A stretch of 64,000 bases of DNA from Gnetum montanum (GCA_015680685.1 MNCI01026966.1:182361-246360), one strand, 5' to 3'; numbered from the stretch's first letter, positions 47,365 through 58,914 are shown. Notes: generated from the letters alone by a model not told the origin. Program-made: numbers and translations.

Positions 47365-48445
47365 AGTGTAAAACACAATGAACAACCAAGTACCAAGAAT
47401 TTTCTGTTTGGCCCTTAGCTGGAAATCATCGCACTGTGTCCAAAAGTACATGGTATTGGGAAAATGCAGTTTGAGATGCAAGGGATTGGTTGTAACTTGG
47501 GAGAGATCAGGAGTTGATCAAGGGTTACGTTACTGCTGGGATTGTGGGAGAGGATATTCTCCCACATGAACATGTCATGTTTCTAGTCCTTGTCAATAGC
47601 TAGTGTTTAGCGGACTTGGAACCAAGGCATAGGAGGTGTGTTCTTTGGAGAAATGAGACCCTTGTAGAGTGTTTATGGAAACCCATTGTAAATAGCCAGA
47701 GCCATGCAATGATGTGCATGATCTCTTTGAGATATGAATGTAACTATTTTTCAAGACAATTGCTTTCCCGCTTGGGGCTTGTATGGGAAGAGCCAATGGT
47801 CTTTGGTCTATGATGTTCACAGGGTCAGGAAGACCTTTTCCGTGCATTTTGTTCTTTGATCTTTTTTTTTTGTTCTTTTTCCATTTATTCTTTTGTTGTT
47901 TGTTTCTTCTTTTCTTTTATTCTTTTTGGTCTTTTGAAAGAGCTTGCTTTCAGTGTTGTGCTCATGTTCAAGCATTTGCATTTTGTATCATGCATTGTAT
48001 GCCATGTTTTGTGTTGCAACTACTTAGAGAGTCATAGTGTGCAACAATGTACCAAGAGCTTTGAGATGAGTAGAATGTATCAGGGGGCTGTAATTGAATA
48101 GGCTAAGAGGAACATGATGGGGAATAGGAAATGTATCAAGAGTTGGGAATGTACTTATGAACGGATTGATTAACTCGGTTGGGGGCATTAGGAAAAATGT
48201 GATACCTCATCGTCATGATGAAATGCAATGCCTTAGGTGTGTCATCCTACAAACACAACTCCAAGAAGACAAGAAAACCACAAATGAAACAGTTAACTAA
48301 GCACTTTCAATAAGGAGATGGATCCACCACATGCAATTTTCAAAGCTGATAGAATTATGAACAACATCAGCCTCATCAAGGCCCATCAGACAAATTATGC
48401 AGCAAGTCATCATGGAACATGAACATCCAATTGCAGCAACACATA

Positions 48446-48551
48446 TTTTCGAGGTTTTTCCTAGTCATTGATGATGTCATTAGTTTATAGTCTTAGCNCT
48501 TTTCAAGGTTTTTCCTAGTCATTGATGATGTCATTAGTTTATAGTCTTAGC
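48446..48551. repeat. 52-bp direct duplication around a single N
   Basis: Positions 48,446-48,497 and 48,500-48,551 match with one difference, with N at 48,498. Third such site; probably an assembly join. Confidence 0.85.
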
Positions 48552-48930
48552 AGACTATTTCGAGTTAGTTTCATGTCATAACCCTTTTGGACAGCACTAG
48601 TTTAGCATCGTAGTGGATGGTGCATTGCTAGTTTATAGTCATAGCAGATTGTGAAGAGGCAAACTAGTTTATAGTCTTAGTGGACTTTGGATGCTAGTTT
48701 CATGTTATGGCAGACAGATTTTGTAGTTTAGCATCATACCAGATAGAGCTCTGTGGTGTCATTTTATTGTCATGACTCCAGGACATTCTATGGTATCAGT
48801 TTTAAGTCATGATGCCAAGACTGTTTTGTGGTATTAGTTTTAAGTCATGATGCTAGGACTGTCTGTGCTAGTTTATAGTTGTACTGGACTATCTGTGCTA
48901 GTTTATAGTCATACCAGACTGTCTTTGCTT
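48475..48930 (+). repeat. Hairpin module array, C-right
   Basis: About ten TAGTTTATAGTC-type units. Arms change together: AGTC-N6-GACT (48,543-48,556), CATC-N6-GATG (48,606-48,619), AGTC-N6-GACT with another loop near 48,678, and TGTC-N10-GACA near 48,770. Confidence 0.75.
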
Positions 48931-49084
48931 ACCTTTCTTGTGTAAGGTATGATGTTGCATGCATGATCATGCTGTGTGTCTTCAAGATCCTGCAAAGATA
49001 AACTAGGAAGAAAACAACATTAAGTGACACCTGTTGTACATAGAGTTGAAATGTATGAATGAAAGAAAATCAATGCAAACAATG

Positions 49085-49142
49085 ATAGTTTTAGGCCATT
49101 CTAGGCCGTATGCTAGTTTAAGGTCTTTTCAGGCCATGTGTT
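49085..49142 (+). repeat. Two hairpin modules after protease of C-right
   Basis: TAGTTTTAGGCC-N6-GGCC and TAGTTTAAGGTC-N6-GGCC, the counterpart of 3,215-3,275. Confidence 0.7.
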
Positions 49143-49283
49143 TTTGTAGTTTTATGTTTTTCAAATGCACTATGTAAACTAAGTTGACGAATGTGTAAAC
49201 AAAGAAAAATGCGTGATGTAAGTGAGTGGGAAAAATGTAAATGCATAGGATAGTGCAATGTAAACAAAAGTTAAAAATGCATG

Positions 49284-50080
49284 TCAAAGGGCAGAAGGTA
49301 GGAAAGCATCTCGCAAATTTTGTGCCAAGGGAAAGTCTTGGTCATGTAGTTTCTTCCTAACTAGGCATGGATTAGGGGGGGGGGAAGGCTTAGGATCCTC
49401 TGGGGGGTTGTTGGCTTCAACCGCTTTTTCAAGTGTGTTAGCCTTAGGTGTTGCGTTGGTTGTTATAGGTGTATCAGCAGGAAACTCTTCTTCCAAAACT
49501 TGCGCCATATCTATGTCGTGGATAGTCAAAGAGAAAACATTATCACCATGGATGATAACTTGACCACCTTCGTATGGAAGGTGGATTTCTTGGTGGATGG
49601 GAGAGGAGATGGCCCTTAGTTGAGCTAGCCAAGGCCTACCTAGAATCACGTTGAAACCTGGCATCTCCTCTATGACAGTGAAATCTGCGCTAGCGGGGAA
49701 TTTCTCTCCCATTACAAAGGCTAAGTTGATCATACCCTTGACTGTGACATGTGATCCGTTGAAGGACTTTAGACATGTGGTTTTGGTTGGCCTGATTTCA
49801 TTTGCCAGGCCTGGCTTGTCGATGAAGGAGTACAAGACTACGTTTGTTACTACACCATCATCGATGTGTACTCTATAGATGGTGCACTGCCCAACACGTA
49901 TGCTAATGGATAGTGGAGCTGTAGTGACCTTCCCTCATGTAGGGTTGACTTTGATTGCATCATCCCGAAAGGCTAAGGTTGTTGAACCCAATTCTTGTGG
50001 TGTGGGAGGCAACATTGTTGCACAGATGGATGCCTCATTTGTGTGGATGTCCTCCATAACAAGAATGGAAGCTAAGACCT
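49284..50080 (-). pseudogene. Retroelement aspartic protease, element C-right
   Basis: This is the best preserved protease of the window: the frame is open from 49,835 to 49,284. The active-site region HIDDGVVTNVVLYSFIDK lies near 49,875-49,820 (the usual small residue after DDG is changed to V). VILGRPWLAQLRAI and LPYEGGQVIIHGDN follow, then an acidic tail and a Pro-rich end. The upstream part (to about 50,080) has breaks. No reverse transcriptase follows; the hairpin modules and LTR come next. Confidence 0.8.
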
Positions 50081-50159
50081 AGGCCAATGCTTGGTAGTAA
50101 GCAAGTGAGGTCCTGACCAGGTCGTACAAGTTAAACAGTGTGTTCTTTTGATTGAGCAT

Positions 50160-52446
50160 TTGTTTCACTTGGGTTAGTGTAGCTACAAAGTCCTTGTCAT
50201 TAGTCGTTGTGTTGGCCTTAATTTCCTCCATGTGGCTTGAAAGATAGATCTCTTGGGAGGGGGACTTTGGCTAGTTTTCTTGGGGGTAGGGGCCCCAGTG
50301 TTCAGTTGTTGCTTGCTAGTTGTGGTCTTTGCTTCGACCATGGGCGTTGTGAGGTGCTCGTTTATCCTCTTGCGTTGCCCTTTGGTGGGCCTACTCGAGT
50401 TGCTAGTTGGCTCAACCCTTGAAGGAGGAGGGATTGAGATGTTGCCCACTATCGGGCTTCAGGTAGGTGAGGGGCCATCACGTTGTGGCATCTTGATGAA
50501 AAACATTGCCTAGTAGTTTTTGTTGCCGCGTCATGCTAGTTTAACGTCTTAGCAGATGAGTCATGCCAGTTTAACATCTTAGCAGATGAACGTTGTGGAG
50601 CCTTGACCACAAAGGGTGTTGTGGGTGCTTGGGGTGGCACCTTCATAATAAAGGAAGGCCTCTTGTTTGTGGAGGCTGGGGGAATCCTTGCCTTGCTGGG
50701 AGACACACGGATCACAAAAGGTTGTTGCACAGGTTTGGCTTGCCACCTATGCTAATTGAGTTTATGACATAGGACGCATCGTCTATGTTGGATTGACTTA
50801 CCATGTCAATCACTAGTTGGCCTTATTCTATCATTCCTTGCAGATCATCTTGCAAGGAATGACAGTTGTCTGTACTGTGACCATCCATTTGATGGTAATG
50901 ATAGTATTGGTCCAATTTAAAATGTTGAAGGACCGGGGGCTCATTTGGTACAACTAAGGTGAGGTTCCATAGTAGCTCGTAGTACCTATCATGTTTTTGC
51001 TGGGTAATCTCCGATATGTGTTTTTGTTGGATTTGCCCAGCTTTCAAGAGTTGCTCCAATAGTTGAGAGGGTTGCATGGGTAATGGTGTATACTTTGAGC
51101 AATCCTTGTGCTAAAAGTTGGGCCTTACAGTGGCCCTTGCTGATGTAGGTGAGTTGGCGCCAAACTTGGTAGCTTTGTCAGCTAGGGCTTTGGGTTGCTT
51201 CACTGTTGGGCCCTAGTTGATTACTTTTGTGATTATGCTGTTGTGTTTTGCTTGTGATCATGTTGGTTTTTGAAATCCACATAAGCTGGGTCATTACTTG
51301 ATTGCACTGCCTCCTCTATGCTTTTGATTTGTGTGAATTCTTAGCTCAAAGTACAAGCACTCAAATAATAGAGTTTTGATTTAACAAAGTCATTCACAGT
51401 GGCTTTAAAAATGGTGAGCAAGTATGTCTCAGGTATGGGCTCGTGGAGTTCATTCAGGGCTGCACTCCATCTTTGGATGAATTTTTGCACTGGCTCTAAA
51501 GGTGCTTATTTAATCTAAATCAAGCTATCCAATGTGGCTTTAGGTTTTAGATTATACTTGAAATGGTTAACAAACTGATGTAACAAATCCTCCAGAGAGG
51601 ATATAGAATTATGAGGTAAGGCTTAGTACCAGTCTAAGGCTTTTCCCGTTAAGGACATATCAAAGACACGTAGAATTACATGAGGCCAGGCCTAAAGTAG
51701 TAGACATTCTAGTTGAAATGTCACTAGGTGGACGTTTGAATCTCCCTCTCCATTGTACTTGGTCAGTTGAGGTAATGAAATTTCCTTTGGCAAGGTTAAT
51801 GGTGAAACTGAAGGGTGGATTGGGTCATCTTGGTAGAAGTCCAACACTTGATTTCCTCAGTGTTTGTAGTTTTAAGGCGTCTTACCTCCTCAGTTAACAT
51901 GTGCATTAGTTTCTTTGTGTTTATCCACTTTTGGGTGGTAGGCAGACCAGTGGGATGAGTGGATTGTGATTGATAATAGTTTGGTTGTTGTATTGTTTGT
52001 GGAAAGGGAGTCTGTTGGATTATCGGATGTTGTTGTGGTGGAACAACATTAAGAGATGGGATCGCAGGGTGTGGTATGCTATAGTAAGTTGGTTGGTGCT
52101 ATTGAATAGCTGGTGAAACCCACTGCCTAGCCATAGGTTGTGAGGTGATCCCTTGAACATGTTGTGCTAAAGTAGTCAGAGGTGCCCTATGGGTTTGTAC
52201 TTGTGGTATGTAATGAGTGGACGTGGAAGCCGGTACTTCTTGTTGAGAAGTCAATCCTTGAGTGTATGTAGATGAAGGAGGAAGCATAGTTTCTCCTAGG
52301 AAAGGTTGAAGTAATGGGTTTATATGGGCGTGAGGGCTGATGGTATGGTACGAATCCTCATGCTCAGATTGGGTGGCAAAGTCATCTTCCTCATCTCCAC
52401 CTTGAGGCTCTATCATAGGTGGCTGTAAGGTTTGACCCCTTACCAT
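50160..52446 (-). pseudogene. Ty3/gypsy gag pseudogene, element C-right
   Basis: Minus strand. The N-terminus (52,446-52,099, acidic then Ser/Thr/Pro-rich) is open for 115 codons. The gag core (51.9-51.3 kb) is broken. A zinc-knuckle-like YHYHQMDGHSTDNCHSLQDD block lies near 50,915-50,850. The linker toward protease (50.75-50.2 kb) has PFVIRVSP, PFVVKAPQ and similar repeats, plus two hairpin modules embedded in coding sequence (50,529-50,588). The 5' neighbour is LTR B rather than a C-type LTR. Confidence 0.8.
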
Positions 52447-53095
52447 GAGAAGGTGAGATATGAGTCAATGATGGGGCTCAGAAAGGGGGATCGTATCAAA
52501 TGCTGAGGGAGCGAACTCATGACTGTACCGCCTCAAATCATCGGTCTCTGGCTGGAAGGGAAAATAGGGGCCGTGGGATCACGGGATGGATACAGAAGAC
52601 CCTGCCTTCGCCTGAGGGCGAGCTGGAATGCAATGGAGGCAGAGTACCTTGGGTGGTCCGCACGTAGATCAAACAAGGATTTCCCTACGCATACGCAAAA
52701 TGCTATACACTGGGTTATGCGTAAACGGCGTGCAGGCGTAAACAGCGAAAACAGCGTAAAACGTAAACGGATGGAAACGAAGCGTGAGCGAGGCGTGGGC
52801 CAAATTGACATAAAACTATAAAAGAACTTACAGCAAATGAAACAATGGAATTACAAAGTCAGAGTACAGTGCACCGGTCTAACGTAGTTGTGGGAACACA
52901 AGGCGGATGAAAAGCCCCGGCGTACACAGGTGTGACTTGGTCGGTTTGCAGGGCGAGCGGAGCATAAGAGACTAGATCCGCAGCGTGCAGGGCTTCCCAG
53001 CGTAAGAAGGTTTTCTGCTTTTTTACGCAGCGTAAATGTTCTCTGGTATGCTCCGGGATTTTTCCAGCCGTCTGGATGAAGTGGAAAAATGGGGG

Positions 53096-53103
53096 TTTTA
53101 TAC
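53096..53103 (-). promoter_or_regulatory. TATA box of LTR B
   Basis: GTATAAAA on the minus strand, about 570 bp before the LTR end and immediately downstream of the word cluster. Confidence 0.6.
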
Positions 53104-53194
53104 AGGTTGTTATGCTAGACTCGGGATGGGAGACACGTGGCGCATTGACTGGGTGCATACACTTTACAAATATACAAAATGTTACAACTGTTGG

Positions 53195-53665
53195 GCATAT
53201 ATGCCGCATCAGGTCAGCATATACGCTGGGCATATACGCTGAAAATGCTGGGCATGAACTAGGTCGAGATGCTGAGCGTTGGGCGTATACGCCCAGCGTA
53301 TACGCTGGAATGCTGGGCATATACGCTGATGGATGCTGGGCGTACACGCTGGGCGTATACCCTGATGGATGCTGGGCGTACACACCAGGCGTATATGCCG
53401 AAGGGTGCTGGGCATACACGCCGAGCGTATACGCCGAAAGGTGCCACTTGCTTCAATCCTTGTTCTTCGGTGTCATCTTTATGCTGTCATTGGAAATCCT
53501 GTCGTCGAGTGTGTGCATCTGCAGTGCCTAGGCGTGTACGCCAGAGGGTCGGACGTATACGCTAGAATGCTGGACGTATACACTGGGCGTATACGCTATA
53601 TGCTGGGCGTATACGCTGGGCGTATACGCTGTGTGATCTTGGTGTATGCGCTGGAGTGTATACAC
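53195..53665. repeat. Word cluster B (GCGTATACGC) in U3 of LTR B
   Basis: There are six exact copies of the 10-bp palindrome GCGTATACGC (near 53,284, 53,297, 53,423, 53,587, 53,606, 53,620) and about a dozen one- or two-base variants, commonly within GGGCGTATACGCTG. Spacing is irregular (10-45 bp) and the cluster has a gap at 53,450-53,530. It lies directly upstream of the LTR TATA box. Confidence 0.85.
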
Positions 53666-53793
53666 TGACACCATATACTTAGCAAAAACTAAGTGTTGCG
53701 ATCATGCAGCCGGCGTCATTCATGGGTTCCAGGGTCCTGTTTGGTATCGGACAAGTACTAAGCTCCGAATTTTGTGGTGTTTCATTTGCCCCT

Positions 53794-53838
53794 CTTTGTT
53801 GACGCTTGGAGGAATTGACCTGAGAAGCGTCGACAAAG
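53794..53838. repeat. U3 inverted repeat, LTR B
   Basis: CTTTGTTGACGCT (53,794-53,806) and AGCGTCGACAAAG (53,826-53,838) pair at 12 of 13 positions, the remaining one being G-T. Loop 19 bases. Confidence 0.75.
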
Positions 53839-54809
53839 AAGTGCAAAACACCACAAGCAACTCGATAGAAACGTTTTCTGCTGCCACTTGGACGAGACGT
53901 CATCGCACCGTGTTCAGTAGCACAGAGGATTAGGGAAGGAGAATTTTGTATCTGGGAGGCCAGGGAGATTACGGGGACTGATGATCGGTCCACGAGATTA
54001 ATCAGGGGAAAGGGGATGCTCTGATGTGAGGCATGCCGATCCTTATCAATAGCCATTGTTTAGTAGACTCGGAGTTTAGACATGCGAGGTGTGTCTTTTG
54101 GCAGAACAAGGCTCTTGGTTAGTGTGCAAAAGAACTTGTTGACGGGACCCAAGCTACAGGAGGATGTGTTGCATTCTTTGGGAGAACAGGGCCCATGTTT
54201 AGTGCTCAGGGGAACCTGTTGACAGGGAGCCAAAGCCATGCAACTGGATGCTTTTCAACCATTTTGGGTACGAGTACTTGGTTTTGAGATGACTGCCTTC
54301 CTGCCTGGGGCTTACATGGGAAGTGCCCAGGGTCTTTTCTCTTTTTTTTTAATACAAACTGTGCTCTGTTTGTGTACTCGTGCGCAGGTGTTGTACTATG
54401 TGGTGTATTGCAGCGTGCAACAGCGTGCTCAATGTTTTGAATGTACTAGGTGTGTCAAGGGTGTAGTTGAATGGAAACTGGGGGATGAATGGGGATGTAC
54501 TAGTGAATGGTTTGATTTAGTCTTACCAGGTACGCTGCGAACATTATCTTATCTTGCTGCTTATGACGAAGTGCATCTTTGTACGAAACTTCCGTATGTC
54601 ATCCTGCAAATGTAATGCCAAGGAGATAAGAAAACCGTGAGCGAACAGACGAGCTTAGACTTACATGGCGGCTGATGGCACCGAGGTGCTGGAGAGCGGC
54701 AGGTACTGTATGCAAACGAAAGTAGTACTGAGGATGGCAGCTGATAGCAAATGGTGCAATGAAGCGAGCGATGAATGAGCATGGCGGCAGAGTGAGGTGC
54801 CAGATGTGA

Positions 54810-55110
54810 ACTTGCCAGTTTATAGTCTTGGCAGACTATCGTGGGTTAGTTTTATGTTATAACCCATTGGACATTGCCTTTTTAGCATCATGGCGGATGG
54901 TACGTTGCCAGTTTTTAGTCTTAGTGGACTATGAAGAGGCAAGCTAGTTTATAGTCTTGGCGGACTCTGATGGTTGTGACGGCGACAGTTTACTGTCATG
55001 CCGGACGGATGGTATTTTATTGTCATTGCGGACACTGTGGTATTAGTTTTAAGTCATAATCCAGGACTGTTCTGTGGTATCAGTTTATAGTCATAATCCA
55101 GGACTTCCGC
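54810..55110 (+). repeat. Hairpin module array between pol B and LTR B
   Basis: About eight units. Arms AGTC-GACT near 54,820, CATC-N6-GATG (54,896-54,909), AGTC-N6-GACT near 54,918 and 54,951, TGTC-N6-GACA (55,021-55,034), and longer-loop AGTC...GACT near 55,045 and 55,090. Confidence 0.75.
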
Positions 55111-55126
55111 GTACCTGAGTTTGTGT

Positions 55127-58100
55127 TCAGACATAGAATGGTTTTAGGTACAAATGATTTGTCGGATTAGCGAACTCGTTTCCTTCCATGTCGGCCAGCT
55201 TGAATGCACCGTTATCGAATGCTTTGATGACCACGTAAGGCCCTTCCCAGTTGGCTGAGAATTTGTTCGGGTGTTCCTGAACAGCTTTGAGTACTAGATC
55301 TCCTTCGTGGATTGGGCGTCTGTTGATGTCATGTCGATGTCGCTGTTGTTGTTGCTTTTGGTACCATTCGATCTGATCGAGCGCGCGTACACATTCTTCT
55401 TCTGCCGAGTCGAGGTCAATGAGACGTAGTTCATTGTTTTGACCATCGTCAAGGAGTCCGGAGAGTGTGATCCTTAAAGATGGTACCTACAATTCTAAAG
55501 GTAAAACAGCTTCTGAATCGTAAACAAGACTGTACAGAGTTTTACCTGTTGATGTCTGGTGAGTAGTGCGGTAAGCCCATAATGCGTATAGTAATTGCTC
55601 GTGCCACTTCCTTTTGCTTTGGGTTAGCATTTTCTTAAGTATTGTTACGATCGTCTTATTGGTTGCTTCTGCCTGCCCATTGCTTTGAGGATAGTAAGGA
55701 GAGGAAAATAAGTGTTTGATCCCCAGACCATCGCAAAAGGTTTTTGTTTCGGCACTACTAAATTGCGGCCCATTGTCAGTAATAATTTTCAAAGGGGTGC
55801 CAAAGCGGGTTACAATGTTTTCTAGGATAAAGTTGCACACGTGTTTAGAAGTGATTTTTCGAAGGGGAGCTGCTTCTACCCACTTCGTGAAATATTTAGT
55901 AGCGGTTATGATGAAACTGTGCCCTGCAGAAGATGAGGGTGTTATCGGGCCGATAAGGTCCAATCCCCACTTCTGAAAAGGCCATGTTATTTGTGCTGTG
56001 TGCAACTCGTTTGGCGGTACATGTATTAAGTTACTATGTTTTTGACAAATGTTGCATGTTTTGACTTTGGAGGAGCAGTCGTATTCCATGTGTGGCCAAT
56101 AATAGCCTAAGCGTCTTATTTTCGTGGCCATGGCTTTTGGTGCTATGTGTCCTCCACATAGTCCCTCATGTACTTGATCAACTATGGTTTGGGCATCATC
56201 ACTACTTACACATGTTAGCAATATTCCTTCGTAGGATCGACGACATAGTGTGTCCCCTACCAAGGTGTACTGCCTAGAACGTTTTTGCACTGCGTCTTTC
56301 TGAGCATTTGTTAGGTGGCGTGGTGCTTCGCCGCGTAGAAGGTACTCTTTTATGTCATCATACCATTCCATTGCGTGTGTTGAGCTAACAGATGCAATCG
56401 GCAATATGTCGGGAGTATCGATTATTGGTTTAGCACAGTTGGTTACAGAGCTTGGTAAGGCATGGAACATGTCAGGTGATATGTTTAGCGCTAATGTGGC
56501 TAACGCGTCTGCGATGGTGTTATCATTTCGAGAAACGTGTTGCACGTCAATGTCTTCGAATTGCTTTATTAAGTGTTTTGCCAAGTCACAGTATGGTTGT
56601 AAGTGTTGAGCTTTACATGTGTAAACGTCCGTAACTTGGTTTACAACCAATTGTGAATCCCCTCTGACTATGAGCCGTGTGATATCTGAAGCCAGTGCTA
56701 TCGCGAGACCTCTAAGGAGACCTTCATACTCTGCTATGTTATTAGTACAGTGAAAATCGAAGCGATAGGCAAAGGGTCGGATCTCCTCGGAGGGATAAGT
56801 GATGATAGCGGCAGCGCTTCCTCCTCGAGAGGTGGATGCTCCATCGAAGTTTAAGATGGCGTCATAATCTTGGGGCACTATGTCTATGGTGCTTATGTTT
56901 TCGTCTGGGAATTCCGACTCTATAGTCACTTGATCCCGTGTTGGTGATGTAGCCATCTGATCTGCTATGGCTTGACCTTTTACCGATGATTGCGCTACGT
57001 AGTACAGGTCGAACTCAGCTATCATGGCTTTCCATCGGGCTATTCGACTCGTTTCGTATATGTTTCCTGTTATAGCTCTCAGTACATTGTCCTTACAGAT
57101 TATGTAAACTTGATTACGGAAGAGGTAATGTCGCCATTTTCTTAGAGAAAAGACCAAAGCTAAACATGACCTCTCCACGTCGTTATATTTCTTTTCATGG
57201 GCAACTAAGGCATGGCTCAAGTAGTATACAGGGACTTCGGTTCCGTCATCTCGTTTCTGGCAGAGCATAGATGCGATGGACAATTCTGAAGTGGCAAGGT
57301 AGATGTAAAATGGTTTGTTGTTTTGGGGCGGGTAGACCGTAGGCAGTCGGGCAAGTGCTGTTTTGATATTTTCGAAGGCTTCCTGGCACTGCGGAGTCCA
57401 TTCGAAATGGACATTTTTACGCAACAGGTGGTTCATAGGTTTTAGTTTGTCTGTTAATTTTTCTACGAAACGCCTGATGAACTGCAATCTACCTTGTAGA
57501 CCTCGAAGTTCGGTAAGGTTACTGGGTGGTTTCAGGTTGGTAATGGCCTTGACCTTATTGGGGTTCACTCGTATCCCTGCTTCAGTTGCTCGGTTGTTTG
57601 TGACTTAACCACGATGTCATCTACATAGTCATTGAGCGATCGTAACATATAATTGCTAAAGATAAACGTCATGGCTCTTTGATAAGTGGCCCCAGCGTTC
57701 TTGTGACCAAAGGGCATCATTGTGTAACAAAAAGTTCCCCATGGGGTCATGAAGGTTGTTCGAAGTTGATGTTTAGGGTTGATGCGTATCTGATTGTATC
57801 CCGAAAAACCATCCATAAAAGATAGTAAGGCATGTCCGGCAGTCGAGTCAACGAGTTGATCGATGCTGGGCAAGGAAAAGTCATCTTTTATGGTTGCTAC
57901 GTTTAGATCTCGGAAGTCGATGCATAAGTGAATGCTTCAATTTTTCTTCGGGACGATGACCATGTTGGATACCCATTCGGTGTAATCAACAGCCCGAATG
58001 AAACCAGCTTGATAAAGCTTGGTGATCTCATTGCGGACTGCCAATGCCACCTCGGGTCTAACTTTTCATGCTTTTTGTTTTATCGGTCTCAGTTTGGGGT

Positions 58101-58548
58101 CCAAAATAATGTTGTGTTGGACAATTCTAGGATCTAGCCCAGGCATGTCCGTGTAAGACCAAGCGAATGCTTTCATGTTTTCCCTAAGTACGTGCTGAAT
58201 GTCTTGGGCCAAGTGCGGTTGTAGTAGTGTACTTAATTTTAATATTTTGATTTCCCCATCGGGCATGGTGATGGGTGTTTCAGCTAGCGGATCTTCAGTG
58301 ATGTTTTCAGCCTCTATGTCAAGAAATTTTGTCATGCCTCCATAGTCATCTGTTGTTTGCTGTGTTGAGGCTATGACCGCGTCGTCCATTAGTGGACTTG
58401 AATTGATGAAGTTTATGTCAAAGTCCCGTGTAATGGTGCTGTGTGGTCCGTCGATGGTCAACAGTGCGGTTAAGCGTTGGCAGTCCATTGAGCTAATCCC
58501 TGCCAATAAACCAAAAGTTACATGAGCAAAGGGATTGTTCTGTGTCTT
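55127..58548 (-). pseudogene. Tat-like gypsy pol: reverse transcriptase, two RNase H domains, integrase
   Basis: This is the best preserved coding region of the retroelements. In order on the minus strand: N-terminal part from about 58,548; reverse transcriptase (CIDFRDLN; MDGFSGYNQI; YVDD near 57,625); gypsy RNase H (SIASMLCQKRDDGTE...SLRKWRHYLF); a second 'archaeal-type' RNase H (NFDGASTSRGGSA, TNNIAEYEGLLRGL, VRGDSQLVVNQV), diagnostic of the Tat lineage; and integrase with an HHCC zinc region (C-ICQKH), the DDE core (WGLDLIGP, TDNGPQF, SNGQAEATNK) and the C-terminal FSANWEGPYVV, ending at 55,127. Breaks: TGA near 58,060 and 57,937, a frameshift with apparent loss of a short segment after YVDDIVVKS near 57,570, and TAG at 55,487. 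No protease is attached, as expected if protease is encoded with gag. Confidence 0.9.
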
Positions 58549-58606
58549 TTGACGATTTTAGACTATGTGTACGTGTATAACGGTGGATTATCGTTACACT
58601 TGGATG

Positions 58607-58715
58607 TATGGCAGTTTTATGCCTTACCGGGCAGTGAGTGACAGTTTAAGGCCATACTGGGCCATCATTGGGTGAGGAATTGGTAGTTCAAGGCCGTACC
58701 GGGCCAATGGCTATT
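58607..58715 (+). repeat. Hairpin modules between pol B and gene B
   Basis: Three units. CAGTTTAAGGCC-N6-GGCC near 58,652-58,672 and GTTCAAGGCC-N6-GGCC near 58,686-58,706 have perfect GGCC arms. They fill the space between the oppositely transcribed pol and gene B. Confidence 0.75.
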
Positions 58716-58905
58716 TAAACTAGTGTAAAAATGGGTCCGCGGAGGAACCAGGGTGTAATAATCCCTGTTTTTTAATGAATTTTTCATTAGATTTTATCAT
58801 TTTGGACAGATTTTGGTGAAAAATAGGCAAAAAAGGCAAAAAAGGCGAAAACGAGGCAACGACGACGTAAGCGGTGGTAGCGTCAGCGTCAGGGTCATCG
58901 GGAGC

Positions 58906-58914
58906 TATATAAAG
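58906..58914 (+). promoter_or_regulatory. TATA box of gene B
   Basis: TATATAAAG lies 245 bp before the ATG of gene B and 358 bp from the pol start region, on the opposite strand to pol. The leader after it is rich in GCGTAAGC / GCGTAAAC (58,960-59,040), a second repeated word also seen in R/U5 of LTR B (52,700-52,765). Confidence 0.65.

Larger units (their letters stand above)
45658..48990 (-). mobile_element. Long LTR (with spacer) of element C-right
   Basis: It is the reverse-complement counterpart of 3,340-6,574. The inner-facing structure is the same: hairpin array, U3 inverted repeat, word cluster C, TATA box, then the conserved CTGCCTTCG block (45,735-45,765), ending at TGTA 45,658-45,661. 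Being downstream of gag-protease in minus orientation, it is the 3' LTR. The outer start is uncertain. Confidence 0.7.
52524..55118 (-). mobile_element. LTR of element B (shared between pol B and gag C-right)
   Basis: It is homologous in plan to the C LTRs: CCCTGCCTTCGCC block at 52,600-52,640, end at TGTA 52,524-52,527, TATA box at 53,096, word cluster, inverted repeat and hairpin array. Its word is GCGTATACGC, not the C word. It directly follows pol B (stop at 55,127), so it is the 3' LTR of element B, yet gag of C-right follows on the other side. CpG dinucleotides are frequent, unlike in the C and A copies, which suggests a younger sequence. Confidence 0.75.

Noticed and set aside
47783-48101. 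Phe/Leu-rich frames (81-84 codons) in LTR C-right as membrane proteins
   Set aside because: They are produced by a poly-T tract (47,860-47,935). The homologous LTRs do not keep the frames.
52859-53419. Long open frame with repeated tyrosine/alanine/proline peptide on the minus strand
   Set aside because: It is a translation of the GCGTATACGC word cluster, open in several frames because the word lacks stops. Similar frames at 59,452-59,758 arise in intron 1 of gene B for the same reason.
53195-53665. CRISPR-like array of palindromic repeats
   Set aside because: Repeats are only about 10-14 bp, in variable spacing of 10-45 bp with degenerate copies, and the setting is plant retrotransposon DNA. 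There are no cas genes.
55716-57608. Plus-strand frames of 60-86 codons across pol B
   Set aside because: They are opposite-strand shadows of the reverse transcriptase, RNase H and integrase coding region.
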